From positions 71,432 to 135,431 of the forward strand of contig CAWIOX010000027.1 in the NCBI GenBank assembly GCA_963837775.1: a stretch of 64,000 nucleotides of DNA. Reading direction: 5' to 3'. Below, piece by piece: positions 19,450-28,667 of the stretch. The DNA is from CAWIOX01 sp963837775 (GTDB lineage: Bacteria > Pseudomonadota > Gammaproteobacteria > Burkholderiales > Burkholderiaceae_D). The notes below the pieces were generated by a model, which was not told the DNA's origin, searched no databases, and saw only the letters and a program-made list of their open reading frames with translations. Every line of letters begins with the position of its first letter. Position 1 is the stretch's first letter. Both the position numbers and the translations under genes were made by a program.

Positions 19450-19484
19450 GCTTACTTTACTTTGGCGAAGCAAAGAAAAGTAAG
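19450..19484. repeat. CTTACTTT...AAAGTAAG hairpin
   Basis: CTTACTTTACTTTG and CAAAGAAAAGTAAG flank GCGAAG, giving a 14-bp stem with one mismatch. It is part of the same gap as the 19318 inverted repeat and the 19575 palindrome, forming a cluster of three palindromes. Confidence 0.75.
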
Positions 19485-19558
19485 TAGCTGTCGGACTACC
19501 CCCGACAAAGCATCCACGAAGGGCAAAGTAATTAATTAAGTCATCAACTTTGCAAGCG

Positions 19559-19620
19559 CCCTCACCCCAGCCCTCTCCCGCAAGCGGGAGAGGGGGACTT
19601 TCATAGCGGGTTGAATAGTT
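19559..19620. repeat. CTCTCCCGCAAGCGGGAGAG palindromic repeat, copy 1
   Basis: The near-perfect palindrome CCTCTCCCGCAAGCGGGAGAGG is followed by ACTTTCATAGCGGGTTGAATAG. The palindrome and its flank recur at 30886-30957 (there followed by CTTTCATAGCAGG). It is a REP-like element. Confidence 0.8.
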
Positions 19621-19670
19621 ACCGGTTTTCATCGCCTGTCATTGCGATCAGAAGGAGAAATGACGATTGA

Positions 19671-21954
19671 TCAGGCCGCCTTCTCCAGCTTGGCGATGCC
19701 CAGATCGAGCAGCTTGATGCCGCTGCGGCCGAAATTGATCTGCGCCCGCGCATTGGGGCCGCTGCCTTCGATGTTGATGATCACGCCCTCGCCGAACTTG
19801 GCGTGCAACGACCGTCTCGCCGATGCGCCAGCCGAGGTCTTTCTTGCCGAAGGTTTGCGCGATCTTGTTGGCGCCGCTGGCGGGCGCATCGACCCAGGCC
19901 GCCTTCGGCTGCGCGGTCCACTGCGACTGCACCTTGACCTGCGGCGACAGCCACTTCAGCGACTCTTCCGGCAACTCGTCGAAAAAGCGCGATTTCACGT
20001 TGTAGCGGATCTGCCCGTGCAGCATGCGGGTCTGCGAAAAACTCATGTACAGGCGCTTCCTGGCGCGCGTGATCGCGACGTACATCAGGCGCCGCTCTTC
20101 CTCGACGCCGCCCTCTTCCTTCGCGCTGTTCTCGTGCGGGAACAGGCCTTCTTCCAGCCCGGTGATGAACACCGCATCGAACTCCAGCCCCTTGGCCGAA
20201 TGCACGGTCATCATCTGCAGCGCGTCCTGCCCGGCCTGGGCCTGATTGTCGCCCGCTTCCAGCGACGCATGCGACAGGAACGCCGACAGCGGCGACATCA
20301 CGGCCGGCAATGCGGCATCGGCGTCGAAGATCTCGATGCCGTCGGCAGTGGTGATCGCCGCGCCTGCCATCGGCTGCGCCTTGGGACCGAGGAAGGCCGG
20401 CGCGTCGTGGCCGAAACCCTCTTCGGCCACGAACAGGGCGGCCGCGCTGACCACCTGCTCCAGATTCTCGACCCGGTCGGCGCCCTCTTTCTCGGTCTGG
20501 TAATGCGGGATCAGGCCGCTGGCGTCGAGCACGATCTTGACCATTTCCGGCAACGGCAGGTTCTGCGTCTCGAAACGGGCGCCTTCGATCAGCTTGATGA
20601 AGCCATTCAGCGCCGAGCCGGCCTTGCCGGCCACATACGGCACCGCCGAATACAGCGACACATCGTACTGCTTGGCGGCGTCCTGCAATTGCTCCAGCGC
20701 ACGGGCGCCGATGCCGCGGGTCGGGAAATTGACCACCCGCAGGAACGCGGAATCGTTATGCAGGTTGTCCATCAGTTGCAGGTAGGCAATCGCGTGCTTG
20801 ACCTCGGCGCGCTCGAAGAAGCGCTGGCCGCCATACACCTTGTACGGGATGCCGGCCGAAAACAGCGCATGCTCGATCACCCGCGATTGCGCGTTGGAGC
20901 GGTACAGCACCGCGATTTCATTGTGCGCCCAGCCGTCGCGGATCAGGCTCTTGGCTTCCTCGATGATCCAGCGCGCCTCTTCCAGGTCGGACGTCACTTC
21001 CTGGATCCGCACCGGCTCGCCATGGCCGGCGTCGGTGCGCAGGTTCTTGCCCAGGCGCTTGCTGTTGTTGGCGATCAGCATGTTGGCGCTGTCGAGGATG
21101 TGGCCGTGCGAGCGGTAGTTCTGCTCCAGCTTGATCAGGTTCTCGACTTTGAATTCGCGCTCGAAGGCGGCCATGTTGCCGACATTCGCGCCGCGGAACG
21201 CGTAGATGCTCTGGTCGTCGTCGCCGACCGCAAACACCGCATTGTGCGGACCGGCCATCAGTTTCAGCCACTTGTACTGCAGGTCGTTGGTGTCCTGGAA
21301 CTCGTCGACCAGGATGTGCTTGAAACGGGCCTGGTAATGCTCGCGCAGCGGCTGGTTGCGGCTGAGCAATTCATAACAGCGCAGCAACAGTTCGGCGAAA
21401 TCGACCACCCCTTCGCGCTGGCACTGGTCGTCGTAAATCTGGTACAGCTCGACCATCTTGCGCTCATGCGGGTCGTGCGCCTCGACCTTGTCGGCGCGCA
21501 GGCCCTGATCCTTCGCGCTGTTGATGAAGTACATCAGGTTGCGCGGCGGATATTTTTCGTCATCGATGTTGTTGGCCTTCAGCAGGCGCTTGATGACCGA
21601 CAGCTGGTCGGACGTATCGAGAATCTGGAACGTCTGCGGCAGGCCGGCGTCGCGGTGATGCGCGCGCAGCAGCCGGTTGCACAGCCCGTGGAAGGTGCCG
21701 AGCCACATGCCGCGGGTGTTGATCGGCAGCATCGCGGACAGGCGCGCGGTCATTTCCTTCGACGCCTTGTTGGTGAAGGTCACTGCCAGCAGGCCGCTGG
21801 GCGACACCTGCCCGCTCTGGATCAGCCACGCGATGCGGGTGGTCAGCACGCGGGTCTTGCCGGAACCGGCGCCGGCCAGGATCAGCGCGGATTGGGCCGG
21901 CAGCGTGACGGCGGCGAGTTGTTCGGGATTGAGGTTGTGGAGGAGATTTTGCAT
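19671..21954 (-). CDS. uvrD: UvrD/PcrA-type DNA helicase II (one frameshift)
   Basis: SF1A 3'-5' helicase in nucleotide excision and mismatch repair. The restored product is about 760 residues. It shows Walker A (AGAGSGKTRVLTTRI), GTFHGLCNRLLR, Walker B (VDEFQDTN), GDDDQSIYAFRGA, QNYRSHGHIL, TVHSAKGLEFDAVF and EERRLMYVAITRAR. The frame breaks about 50 codons before the end, at about 19804-19810. There one extra base interrupts GETV/HAKFGEGVIINIEGSG; the shifted frame then runs to the TGA at 19671. ATG at 21954 is chosen; the frame's upstream extension is not helicase-like. Confidence 0.94.
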
Positions 21955-22086
21955 GGGGTGATTATAGCCGTGTGCGCCAAAGCGCTGACGCGCCCGCCAG
22001 CATGCACCCGTCCAGCGCGGCGGGGACGCCTGCCGCCAGCCCGGCTTACGCACCCGCGATGCAGCCCGCTGATTGCATTTTTTCAT

Positions 22087-22163
22087 GGGGGTATATTAAA
22101 AAATACTGGCTTAGCCGCACGATTTCATTGGGCTTTAAAAAATACTACGGGCAGTATTTAAAA
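22087..22163 (+). repeat. Dispersed ~75-bp intergenic repeat, copy D
   Basis: Reads GGGGTATATTAAAAAATAC, then TTAGCCGCACGATTTCATTG, then GGCTTTAAAAAATACTACGG, ending GCAGTATTT. It lies between uvrD and betA. Confidence 0.75.
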
Positions 22164-22299
22164 GGCCGGAAAACTGCATTTTGATGTGAAAAACGCCGCC
22201 ATGCAGCGCGACCGCCGACAGCGCCAGTGCGTTCGCCTGGCTGGCATTGACCGCATTCTGCCTGACGGTGCCGTCAGCGCCATCGCCGAGGCGCTTTCG

Positions 22300-23970
22300 T
22301 CAGCGCCGCGCCGGTGCGCCATTCGCGCTGTAATACGGCACCTCGACGCGCGGCAGCGGCGCCCGGCCGCGGATTGCATCGGCGATTTTTTCGGCCATCA
22401 TGATGGTCGGCGCGTTCAGGTTGCCGGTGATGATTTCCGGCATGATCGACGCATCGACCACCCGCAAGCCGTCCATCCCATGCACCCGCCCCTGCGCATC
22501 GACCACCGCCATCTCGCCGTAGCCCATCGCGTTCGAGCAGGACGGATGGAATGCGGTTTCCGCATGCTGGCGCACGAAGGCGTCCAGTTCGGCGTCGCTC
22601 TGCAGCGCCGCGCCGGGCGAGATTTCGCGCCCCGCATACGGGGCCAGCGCCGGCTGGCGGATGATGTCGCGCGTGATGCGGATGCCGGCGCGGAATTCCT
22701 GCCAGTCCTGCTCGGCCGCCATGTAGTTGAACAGGATGCTCGGATGCTGGCGCGGGTCTTTCGAGCGCAGATGAATCCGGCCGCGGCTGGGCGAGCGCAT
22801 CGAGCCCATATGCGCCTGAAAGCTGTGGATCTTGATCGGATTGCTGCCGTTGTAGTTGATCGCAACCGGCAAAAAGTGATACTGGATGTTCGGCCATTCG
22901 AAGCGTTCATCGCTGCGAATGAAGCCGCCAGCCTCGAACTGATTGCTGGCACCGATGCCGCTATCCATGAACAGCCATTCGGCACCGATCGGAGGCTGAT
23001 TCCACAATTTCAGTGCAGCGACCAGCGATACCGGTTGCAGGCATTCATATTGCTGATAGATTTCCAGATGATCCTGCAGATTGGCGCCGACGCCGGGCAA
23101 GTCATGCACCACCGGAATATCCAGCTGGCGCAGCAAGGCGGCCGGGCCGATGCCGGAGCGCTGCAGAATCTGCGGCGAGGCGATCGCGCCCGAGCACAGC
23201 AATACTTCGCGCCGTGCGTGCGCGGTTTGCGGCTGATCGTTTTGCAGGTAAGCGACGCCGATCGCGCGCTTGCCGGAGCACAGGATGCGATCGGTCAGCG
23301 CATGGGTGACGATGGTCAGATTCGGCCGCTGCCGGGCCAAATCCAGGTAACCGCGTGCGGTGCTGGCGCGGCGGCCCTGCGGCGTGGTAGTGCGGTCCAT
23401 CGGGCCGAAGCCTTCCTGCCGATAGCCGTTGAGGTCTTCGGTGCGCGGATAACCGGCCTGCATCCCGGCCGTGATCATCGCTTCATACAGCACGTTGTTG
23501 CCGCTCTTGGGCGTGGCCACGCTGAGCGGACCGTCGCCGCCGTGATAGGCGTTGGCGCCGCTGTCGCGCGTCTCGGCTTTCTTGAAATACGGCAGGCAGT
23601 CCAGATAGGACCAGCTCTCCAGACCCTTGCGCTTGGCCCAGCCGTCATAATCGAGCGCATTGCCGCGGATATAGCACATGCCGTTGATCAGCGACGAACC
23701 GCCCAGCCCCTTGCCGCGCCCGCATTCCATGCGGCGCTGATTCATGTGCGGCTCGGGCTCGGTTTCATACGCCCAGTTGTAGCGCCGTCCCTGCAGCGGG
23801 AACGCCAGTGCGGCCGGCATCTGGGTGCGGAAATCGAGCCGGTAATCGGGCCCGCCCGCCTCCAGCAGCAACACGCTGACGTCGGCATCTTCGGTCAGCC
23901 GCGTGGCCAGCACATTGCCGGCCGAACCGGCGCCGATGATGATGTAATCGTATTCCTTCGCTTGTTGCAT
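22300..23970 (-). CDS. betA: Choline dehydrogenase (GMC oxidoreductase)
   Basis: 556 residues, the usual BetA length. Membrane-associated flavoprotein that oxidises choline to betaine aldehyde. The N-terminal FAD site IIIGAGSAGN is at about residues 10-19. GMC signature 1 (GRGKGLGGSSLINGMCYIRG) and signature 2 (GAIASPQILQRSGIG) are clear. The catalytic His lies in TAFHPSCSNAMG and the C-terminal partner in NAPTIMMAEKI. It lies 44 bp downstream of betB on the same strand. No betI repressor gene is in the window. Confidence 0.96.
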   Translation of the reverse strand: MQQAKEYDYIIIGAGSAGNVLATRLTEDADVSVLLLEAGGPDYRLDFRTQMPAALAFPLQGRRYNWAYETEPEPHMNQRRMECGRGKGLGGSSLINGMCYIRGNALDYDGWAKRKGLESWSYLDCLPYFKKAETRDSGANAYHGGDGPLSVATPKSGNNVLYEAMITAGMQAGYPRTEDLNGYRQEGFGPMDRTTTPQGRRASTARGYLDLARQRPNLTIVTHALTDRILCSGKRAIGVAYLQNDQPQTAHARREVLLCSGAIASPQILQRSGIGPAALLRQLDIPVVHDLPGVGANLQDHLEIYQQYECLQPVSLVAALKLWNQPPIGAEWLFMDSGIGASNQFEAGGFIRSDERFEWPNIQYHFLPVAINYNGSNPIKIHSFQAHMGSMRSPSRGRIHLRSKDPRQHPSILFNYMAAEQDWQEFRAGIRITRDIIRQPALAPYAGREISPGAALQSDAELDAFVRQHAETAFHPSCSNAMGYGEMAVVDAQGRVHGMDGLRVVDASIMPEIITGNLNAPTIMMAEKIADAIRGRAPLPRVEVPYYSANGAPARR

Positions 23971-24014
23971 AACGGGGTCTTCCTTAAAAATGCCAGCTGA
24001 AAGCACAATTGACG

Positions 24015-25487
24015 TCAAAACACCGAGGTATACGCGCCCAGCTCGACTTGTATCGATTTGATGCTGGTGTACTGCTGCAGCGTGACCAGGCCGTTCTCGC
24101 GCCCGACCCCGGATTGCTTGTAGCCGCCGACCGGCATTTCGGCCGCCGACTCGCCCCAGGTATTGATCCAGCAGATGCCCGCCTGCAACTGATGGATGAC
24201 CCGATGCGCGCGGCTCAGGTTCTCCGTCATCAGGCCGGCCGCCAGCCCGTACTCGCTGTCGTTGGCGCGGCGTATCACTTCGTCCTCGTCGTCGAACACC
24301 AGGATGCTCATCACCGGGCCGAAGATTTCTTCGCGCACGATCTTCAGCTCGTCGCTGCAGTCGGTAAATACGGTCGGCTGCACATAAGCACCGCTGGCAT
24401 ACGCGCCGTCCAGCACGCGTGCGCCGCCGCACAGCAGGCGCGCGCCTTCGGCACGGCCGGACGCAATGTAGTGCAGCACGCTGTCCATGTGCGCAAAGCT
24501 GACCAGCGGGCCGAAGTTGGTGCGCATGTCGAGCGGATTGCCGAGCCGGATGCGCTGCACCCGCTCGACGATTTTTTCCTCGAACGCCTGCTTGACCGAA
24601 CGGTGCACGAAAACCCGCGTGCCGTTGGTGCACACCTGGCCGGAACTGTAGAAGTTCGCCATCATCGCGACATCCGCCGCCCGCTCCAGGTCGGCATCGG
24701 CGAACACGATCAGCGGCGACTTGCCGCCCAGCTCCATCGTCACTTCCTTGAGGGTGGAGCTGGAAGCGCTGGCCATCACTTTCTTGCCGGTCGTGGTGCC
24801 GCCGGTAAACGAGATCTTTTCGATCCCCGGATGTTCGGTGAGCCAGGTGCCGACTTCGCGCCCGCTGCCGGTCAGCACGTTGAACACGCCGTCCGGCAAG
24901 CCGGCCTCGGTGTAGATTTCGGCCAGCCGCAGTGCGGTCAGCGGCGTCACTTCGCTCGGCTTGAAAAGCATCGCATTGCCGGCCGCCAGCGCCGGCGCGG
25001 ATTTCCATAACGCGATCTGGATCGGGTAATTCCACGCGCCGATCCCGGCCACCACGCCCAGCGGCTCGCGCCGCGTGTAGACAAACGAACTCTCGCGCAG
25101 CGGGATCTGCGTGCCCTCGATCGACGGCGCCAGGCCGGCATAATATTCCAGCACATCGGCGCCGGTGACGATATCGACCGCGCGGGTTTCCGACAGGGGC
25201 TTGCCGGTGTCCAGCGTTTCGATTTCCGCCAGTTCGTCGTTGCGTTCGCGCAGGATGTCGACCGCACGGCGCAGCACGCGCGAACGCTGCATCGCGGTTT
25301 GTGCGGCCCAAGCCCGCTGGCCTTGCTGCGCACTGGCGACAGCGCGATCGACATCCTGTTTCGATGCGCGCTGCACCACGGCCAGCACCTCGCCGTTGGC
25401 CGGATTGACCGTCTCGAAGGTTTCGCCGCTGGTGGCGTCGACCCGGCGACCGCCGATATAGAGCTGTTGCTGTTTGAATACGGGCAT
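24015..25487 (-). CDS. betB: Betaine aldehyde dehydrogenase
   Basis: 490 residues, identical in length to E. coli BetB. Oxidises betaine aldehyde to glycine betaine with NAD(P)+. The general base Glu lies in TMELGGKSPL and the catalytic Cys in SSGQVCTNGTRVF. GIGAWNYPIQIALWKSAPAL and the FTGGTTTGKKV cofactor loop are present. It is first in a betB-betA operon. A GGAG-like site precedes ATG. The product glycine betaine feeds the gbc/dgc/sox genes further along. Confidence 0.97.
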   Translation of the reverse strand: MPVFKQQQLYIGGRRVDATSGETFETVNPANGEVLAVVQRASKQDVDRAVASAQQGQRAWAAQTAMQRSRVLRRAVDILRERNDELAEIETLDTGKPLSETRAVDIVTGADVLEYYAGLAPSIEGTQIPLRESSFVYTRREPLGVVAGIGAWNYPIQIALWKSAPALAAGNAMLFKPSEVTPLTALRLAEIYTEAGLPDGVFNVLTGSGREVGTWLTEHPGIEKISFTGGTTTGKKVMASASSSTLKEVTMELGGKSPLIVFADADLERAADVAMMANFYSSGQVCTNGTRVFVHRSVKQAFEEKIVERVQRIRLGNPLDMRTNFGPLVSFAHMDSVLHYIASGRAEGARLLCGGARVLDGAYASGAYVQPTVFTDCSDELKIVREEIFGPVMSILVFDDEDEVIRRANDSEYGLAAGLMTENLSRAHRVIHQLQAGICWINTWGESAAEMPVGGYKQSGVGRENGLVTLQQYTSIKSIQVELGAYTSVF

Positions 25488-25678
25488 TTTGAATCTCCAA
25501 CTATGCTAGAAAATTTGCAGGATAGGTCCGCACTGACTTTTTATATGAAAACAGGTTCGCATGCCTGTTGTACGGGCGCACCGCATGCGGTGCGCCGCTG
25601 ACACTGTTCATCAGCATTCAATGCATGCAACAACGAACCGGATCGCCTGACCGGCTCGTTCAGTGCTACCGAATACGA

Positions 25679-26515
25679 TTAGAACGCCTTGTTCAGAGAT
25701 AACACAAAAGTACCTGTCCCCGGGTTCGAGGCTTCCGCCACGCCGGCCGAGTTCAAGGCGCCGGTCGTAAAGTTGTCGTAGACATTGGTCGCGCCTTTGG
25801 CCTTGGTGTAAGCACCGGCCAGCGTCCAGCCGCCCTCGAATGTCTTGCTGACGCCGACCTTGTAATCCTTCCAGTTCCAGATCGAATTATCGGCAGCGCC
25901 CTTGCTTGCCACCCGCCCGATGCCGTAATGCAGATTCAGCGTATAGCCGGAACCCATATCGTAGTTGGCGCCCAGGTCCCAATAGCCGGTGCCGCGCGCG
26001 TCGGTAATCCCGAAGAAATCCTTGGTGTAGGTGGTGTTGTATTTGGCGTACAGGAACTTGTAAGTCAGGCCGAGCGACAGTTCGCCATAATCATATTTGG
26101 TGTCGGTCGCCGCATAGACTGCGCCCGGATACTTGTAGTAATAGACGATGCCGCTATAGCCGAAATCGCCCGCAGTACCGGTATAGCCGCCATACAGATC
26201 CCACTCGATCGTGCCGTTTTCGATATAGCGGTTGCTGACGTTGGACAGCCAGGTGCCGGCCGAAAATCCGCTCGGATGCGCATAATCGAAGCCGCCCTGC
26301 AATGCCGGCTTGCCCCAGGTCTGGCGGAATCCGCGCGACACATATTGCGACGCCAGGGTGACATTGGCGGTCACCGGCCAGGCGGCGGAAACCGGCGGAA
26401 ACGCCCTGCTGCCGGCATCCGGCGCGACGGCGACGACCGTATCAGCGCTCTGGGCCTGCGCGGTGGCGGCCAGCAGCGTTAAACATAAGGCAGAAAGCGG
26501 TTTGCTCAATTTCAT
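25679..26515 (-). CDS. TorF family putative outer-membrane porin
   Basis: 278 residues. Signal peptide MKLSKPLSALCLTLLAATAQAQ, then alternating aromatic beta strands (TLASQYVSRGFRQTW, GTWLSNVSN, WDLYGGYTG, LNLHYGIGRVAS), ending in Phe (LSLNKAF) as needed for the outer-membrane assembly machinery. The YVSRGF pattern is typical of the TIGR02001/TorF group. It may provide outer-membrane passage for quaternary amines in this context, but that is only a guess from position. Confidence 0.85.
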   Translation of the reverse strand: MKLSKPLSALCLTLLAATAQAQSADTVVAVAPDAGSRAFPPVSAAWPVTANVTLASQYVSRGFRQTWGKPALQGGFDYAHPSGFSAGTWLSNVSNRYIENGTIEWDLYGGYTGTAGDFGYSGIVYYYKYPGAVYAATDTKYDYGELSLGLTYKFLYAKYNTTYTKDFFGITDARGTGYWDLGANYDMGSGYTLNLHYGIGRVASKGAADNSIWNWKDYKVGVSKTFEGGWTLAGAYTKAKGATNVYDNFTTGALNSAGVAEASNPGTGTFVLSLNKAF

Positions 26516-26583
26516 GTTGCATCCTTTAATGATTTTATCTATCGCATGTTTAGTGCCTGCAGCACCGGCAGGCTACGATGAAG

Positions 26584-27087
26584 CTATCCGGCGAAACCAA
26601 AGAAACGCGCCATGCGCCATGAGCCGTCATCGAAACGGCGATACACTTCAAGCAAGCGCATTTTGAGACTGGTGGCACGGCCGCCGGCCAGCGTGTGCGT
26701 GAAGGTGCGGGTGGAACGCACCACCGCCATATCGCCGGAGCCGACCACTTCCTCGATGTCATTGCTCCAGCTATCTTTTGAATCCTTGTCGGCCGCGCCG
26801 GCCAGCGTCAGCTTCAGGCTGCGCTCAAACGATGCGCCGTCATAATCGGAGATCGCCCCCTGGTATGCGCCTTGCAAATCGCTCATCACATAGTTGCTGA
26901 CTGCATTTGGATCGCGTGCGGACAAGGCTTCCATCCATTTATCGATCGAGGTGCGCACCTGGTACACATCGCCGGTGGAAAGCGGGGTTTCACTCACCGC
27001 ATCCGGCGTCTGGGCCATCGCCGCAGGAGCGAATGCGGCTGCCGCCGCAAGCAAGGCAAACACTCTTAGAAAGCGAATTTTCTTCAT
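26584..27087 (-). CDS. Secreted NTF2-like (SnoaL/DUF4440-type) protein
   Basis: 167 residues. Signal peptide (FALLAAAAAFAPAAMAQ), then an alpha+beta cone fold of the NTF2 superfamily: a helix DVYQVRTSIDKWMEALSARD, a loop DPNAVSNYVMSDLQGAY and late strands AVVRSTRTFTH and LEVYRRFDDGSWRMARFFGF. Proteins of this shape bind or turn over small molecules, or act as periplasmic accessory factors. No catalytic set is apparent and the function is unknown. It sits upstream of the TorF porin on the same strand. Confidence 0.7.
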   Translation of the reverse strand: MKKIRFLRVFALLAAAAAFAPAAMAQTPDAVSETPLSTGDVYQVRTSIDKWMEALSARDPNAVSNYVMSDLQGAYQGAISDYDGASFERSLKLTLAGAADKDSKDSWSNDIEEVVGSGDMAVVRSTRTFTHTLAGGRATSLKMRLLEVYRRFDDGSWRMARFFGFAG

Positions 27088-27257
27088 TACACATTCTCCT
27101 CAGGATGGCAAACAACTGCCGGACAAGTATTTGTTATTCTGTTCAAGCGTACCGATTCTGAATCCAGTGCACCTTCTGTTAGCCGCTCAATTTCGACGCA
27201 AAGCAACAAGGAAACGACACGCACCAAATGCCGGCCTCATATCGGTGCAGGCGGCGC

Positions 27258-27502
27258 CAAAAATGCCCAATATTGCGCCACGGCGAGGCATTTCTTTACG
27301 CGCGGATTTTTACTCGCGGCGACGCAAAAACGTGCACGGTAAAAATGGCGAAAAAGAACAAGATAGAGTCGATGCGATGAAAAGAACGCCCAGTATTGCG
27401 CCACGGTGAGGCATTTATTTGCGCGCAGATTCTTACTCGCAGCGGCGCAAAAATGGGTATGGAAAAACGGCGAAAAAGAACAAGATAGAGTCGCTGCCAT
27501 GC
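27258..27502. repeat. Tandem direct repeat, two copies of ~123 bp
   Basis: Copy 1 (about 27258-27380) and copy 2 (about 27381-27502) share GCGCCACGGYGAGGCATTT, ACTCGCRGCGRCGCAAAAA and GGCGAAAAAGAACAAGATAG at nearly the same offsets, with about 80% identity by eye. The unit is close to 41 codons. A minus-strand frame runs through both copies, but its cysteine-rich repeated product looks like translated repeat DNA. It lies 135 bp upstream of choX. Confidence 0.85.
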
Positions 27503-27637
27503 AAGTTTTCAATGTGCGTAACATGTCATCCTTACTCAGCTTCAGAAGTTTGAGAAAGTGCGCTGGACTGACGATAGCTTCTCAAGAAATATTCAATTCA
27601 ACTCATGCATGTGCACCCCACATTAAGGAGGCGTTTC

Positions 27638-28585
27638 ATGAAGTTGCTTAAATTACTCGGTTCAGCCGGAGCCATCGCCCTCACCGTCACAGCCCTGCCG
27701 GCTGCAGCGCAAGATCCGGCAAGTTGTCGCACCGTTCGTTTTGCCGATGTCGGCTGGAGCGATATTGCCGCCACCACCGGCATGGCATCGGTGGTGCTCG
27801 AAGGTCTGGGTTATCGGCCGACCACCACCCTGGCTTCGGTGCCGATTGCATTCGCCGGCATCAAGAGCAAGCAGATCGATGCATTTCTTGGCTACTGGAA
27901 TCCCAGCATGACGCCGATCATTGAGCCCTTTGTGAAAGCGGGTCAGATCAAGGTGCTGGATCAGCCGAATCTGGTCGGCGCCAAATACACGCTGGCCGTC
28001 AACAGCGCCGCCGCTGAAGGCGGCATCAAGACTTTTGCCGACATCGCCAAGTACAGCAAGGAACTCGACGGCAAGATCTACGGCATCGAACCGGGCAACG
28101 ATGGCAATGCGCTGATCCAGCGCATGATCGACAAGAATGAATTCGGCCTCAAAGGATTCAAGATGGTCGAGTCCAGCGAAGCCGGGATGCTGGCGGAAGT
28201 GCAGCGCTCTGCGCGCCTGAAAAAATGGATCGTGTTTTTGGGCTGGGAACCCCATCCGATGAACACCCAGGTCAAGATGAGTTACCTGACCGGCGGCGAT
28301 AGCGTATTCGGTCCGAATTTCGGCGAAGCAAAAGTGTATACCGCGCTGGCCACCGACTATACGACGCGTTGCCCGAACGCCGCCAAGCTGATCGGCAACA
28401 TGCAATTCAATACCGACATGGAAAACCAGGTGATGCAATTGATCATGGATAAATCGAATCCGGTCGTTGCCGGACGAAACTGGCTGAAGAAAAATCCGGC
28501 CGTACTGCAAAAATGGCTGGCCGGCGTGACCACTTTCAGCGGCACCGATGGCCTGGCTGCGGTGAATAAGGCGATCACCCAGTAA
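27638..28585 (+). CDS. Choline-type ABC transporter substrate-binding protein (ChoX-like)
   Basis: 315 residues. Signal peptide MKLLKLLGSAGAIALTVTAL ending in PAAAQD. The mature protein is a type II periplasmic binding protein of the OpuAC family. It shows RFADVGWSDIAATTGMASVV and IDAFLGYWNPSMTP, wording typical of ChoX-like choline binders, with aromatic residues for a cation-pi box. AAGGAGG at 27625-27631 is placed 6 nt from the ATG. No permease or ATPase gene is adjacent; the nearest are proV/proW at 54.7-56.7 kb. A terminator follows. Confidence 0.88.
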   Translation: MKLLKLLGSAGAIALTVTALPAAAQDPASCRTVRFADVGWSDIAATTGMASVVLEGLGYRPTTTLASVPIAFAGIKSKQIDAFLGYWNPSMTPIIEPFVKAGQIKVLDQPNLVGAKYTLAVNSAAAEGGIKTFADIAKYSKELDGKIYGIEPGNDGNALIQRMIDKNEFGLKGFKMVESSEAGMLAEVQRSARLKKWIVFLGWEPHPMNTQVKMSYLTGGDSVFGPNFGEAKVYTALATDYTTRCPNAAKLIGNMQFNTDMENQVMQLIMDKSNPVVAGRNWLKKNPAVLQKWLAGVTTFSGTDGLAAVNKAITQ

Positions 28586-28614
28586 GTTGCGCGAATGACT
28601 GTCGCGTTTGATTG

Positions 28615-28641
28615 AAAAAAGCTGGCATCGCCAGCTTTTTT
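28615..28641. terminator. Rho-independent terminator after choX
   Basis: AAAAAAGCTGGC-ATC-GCCAGCTTTTTT is a perfect symmetrical hairpin with a T tail. It lies between the converging choX and fghA genes and can act in both directions. Confidence 0.95.
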
Positions 28642-28667
28642 ACGTCTGCAACATGCATTTCTACCAG

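Noticed and set aside
19642..22161. 839-codon open frame antisense to uvrD
   Set aside because: Shadow of uvrD; biased composition and no recognisable domain.
22186..24000. 604-codon open frame antisense to betA
   Set aside because: Shadow of the GMC dehydrogenase gene; no family match and no proper start context.
22300..25500. A single ~1066-codon betB-betA fusion protein
   Set aside because: The frame of betA stays open through betB by chance; betB is encoded in another frame with its own start and stop, and betA has its own ATG at 23970.
27237..27524. 95-codon minus-strand frame with two near-identical halves
   Set aside because: It is simply the tandem DNA repeat translated; no start context or domain and poor composition for a real protein.
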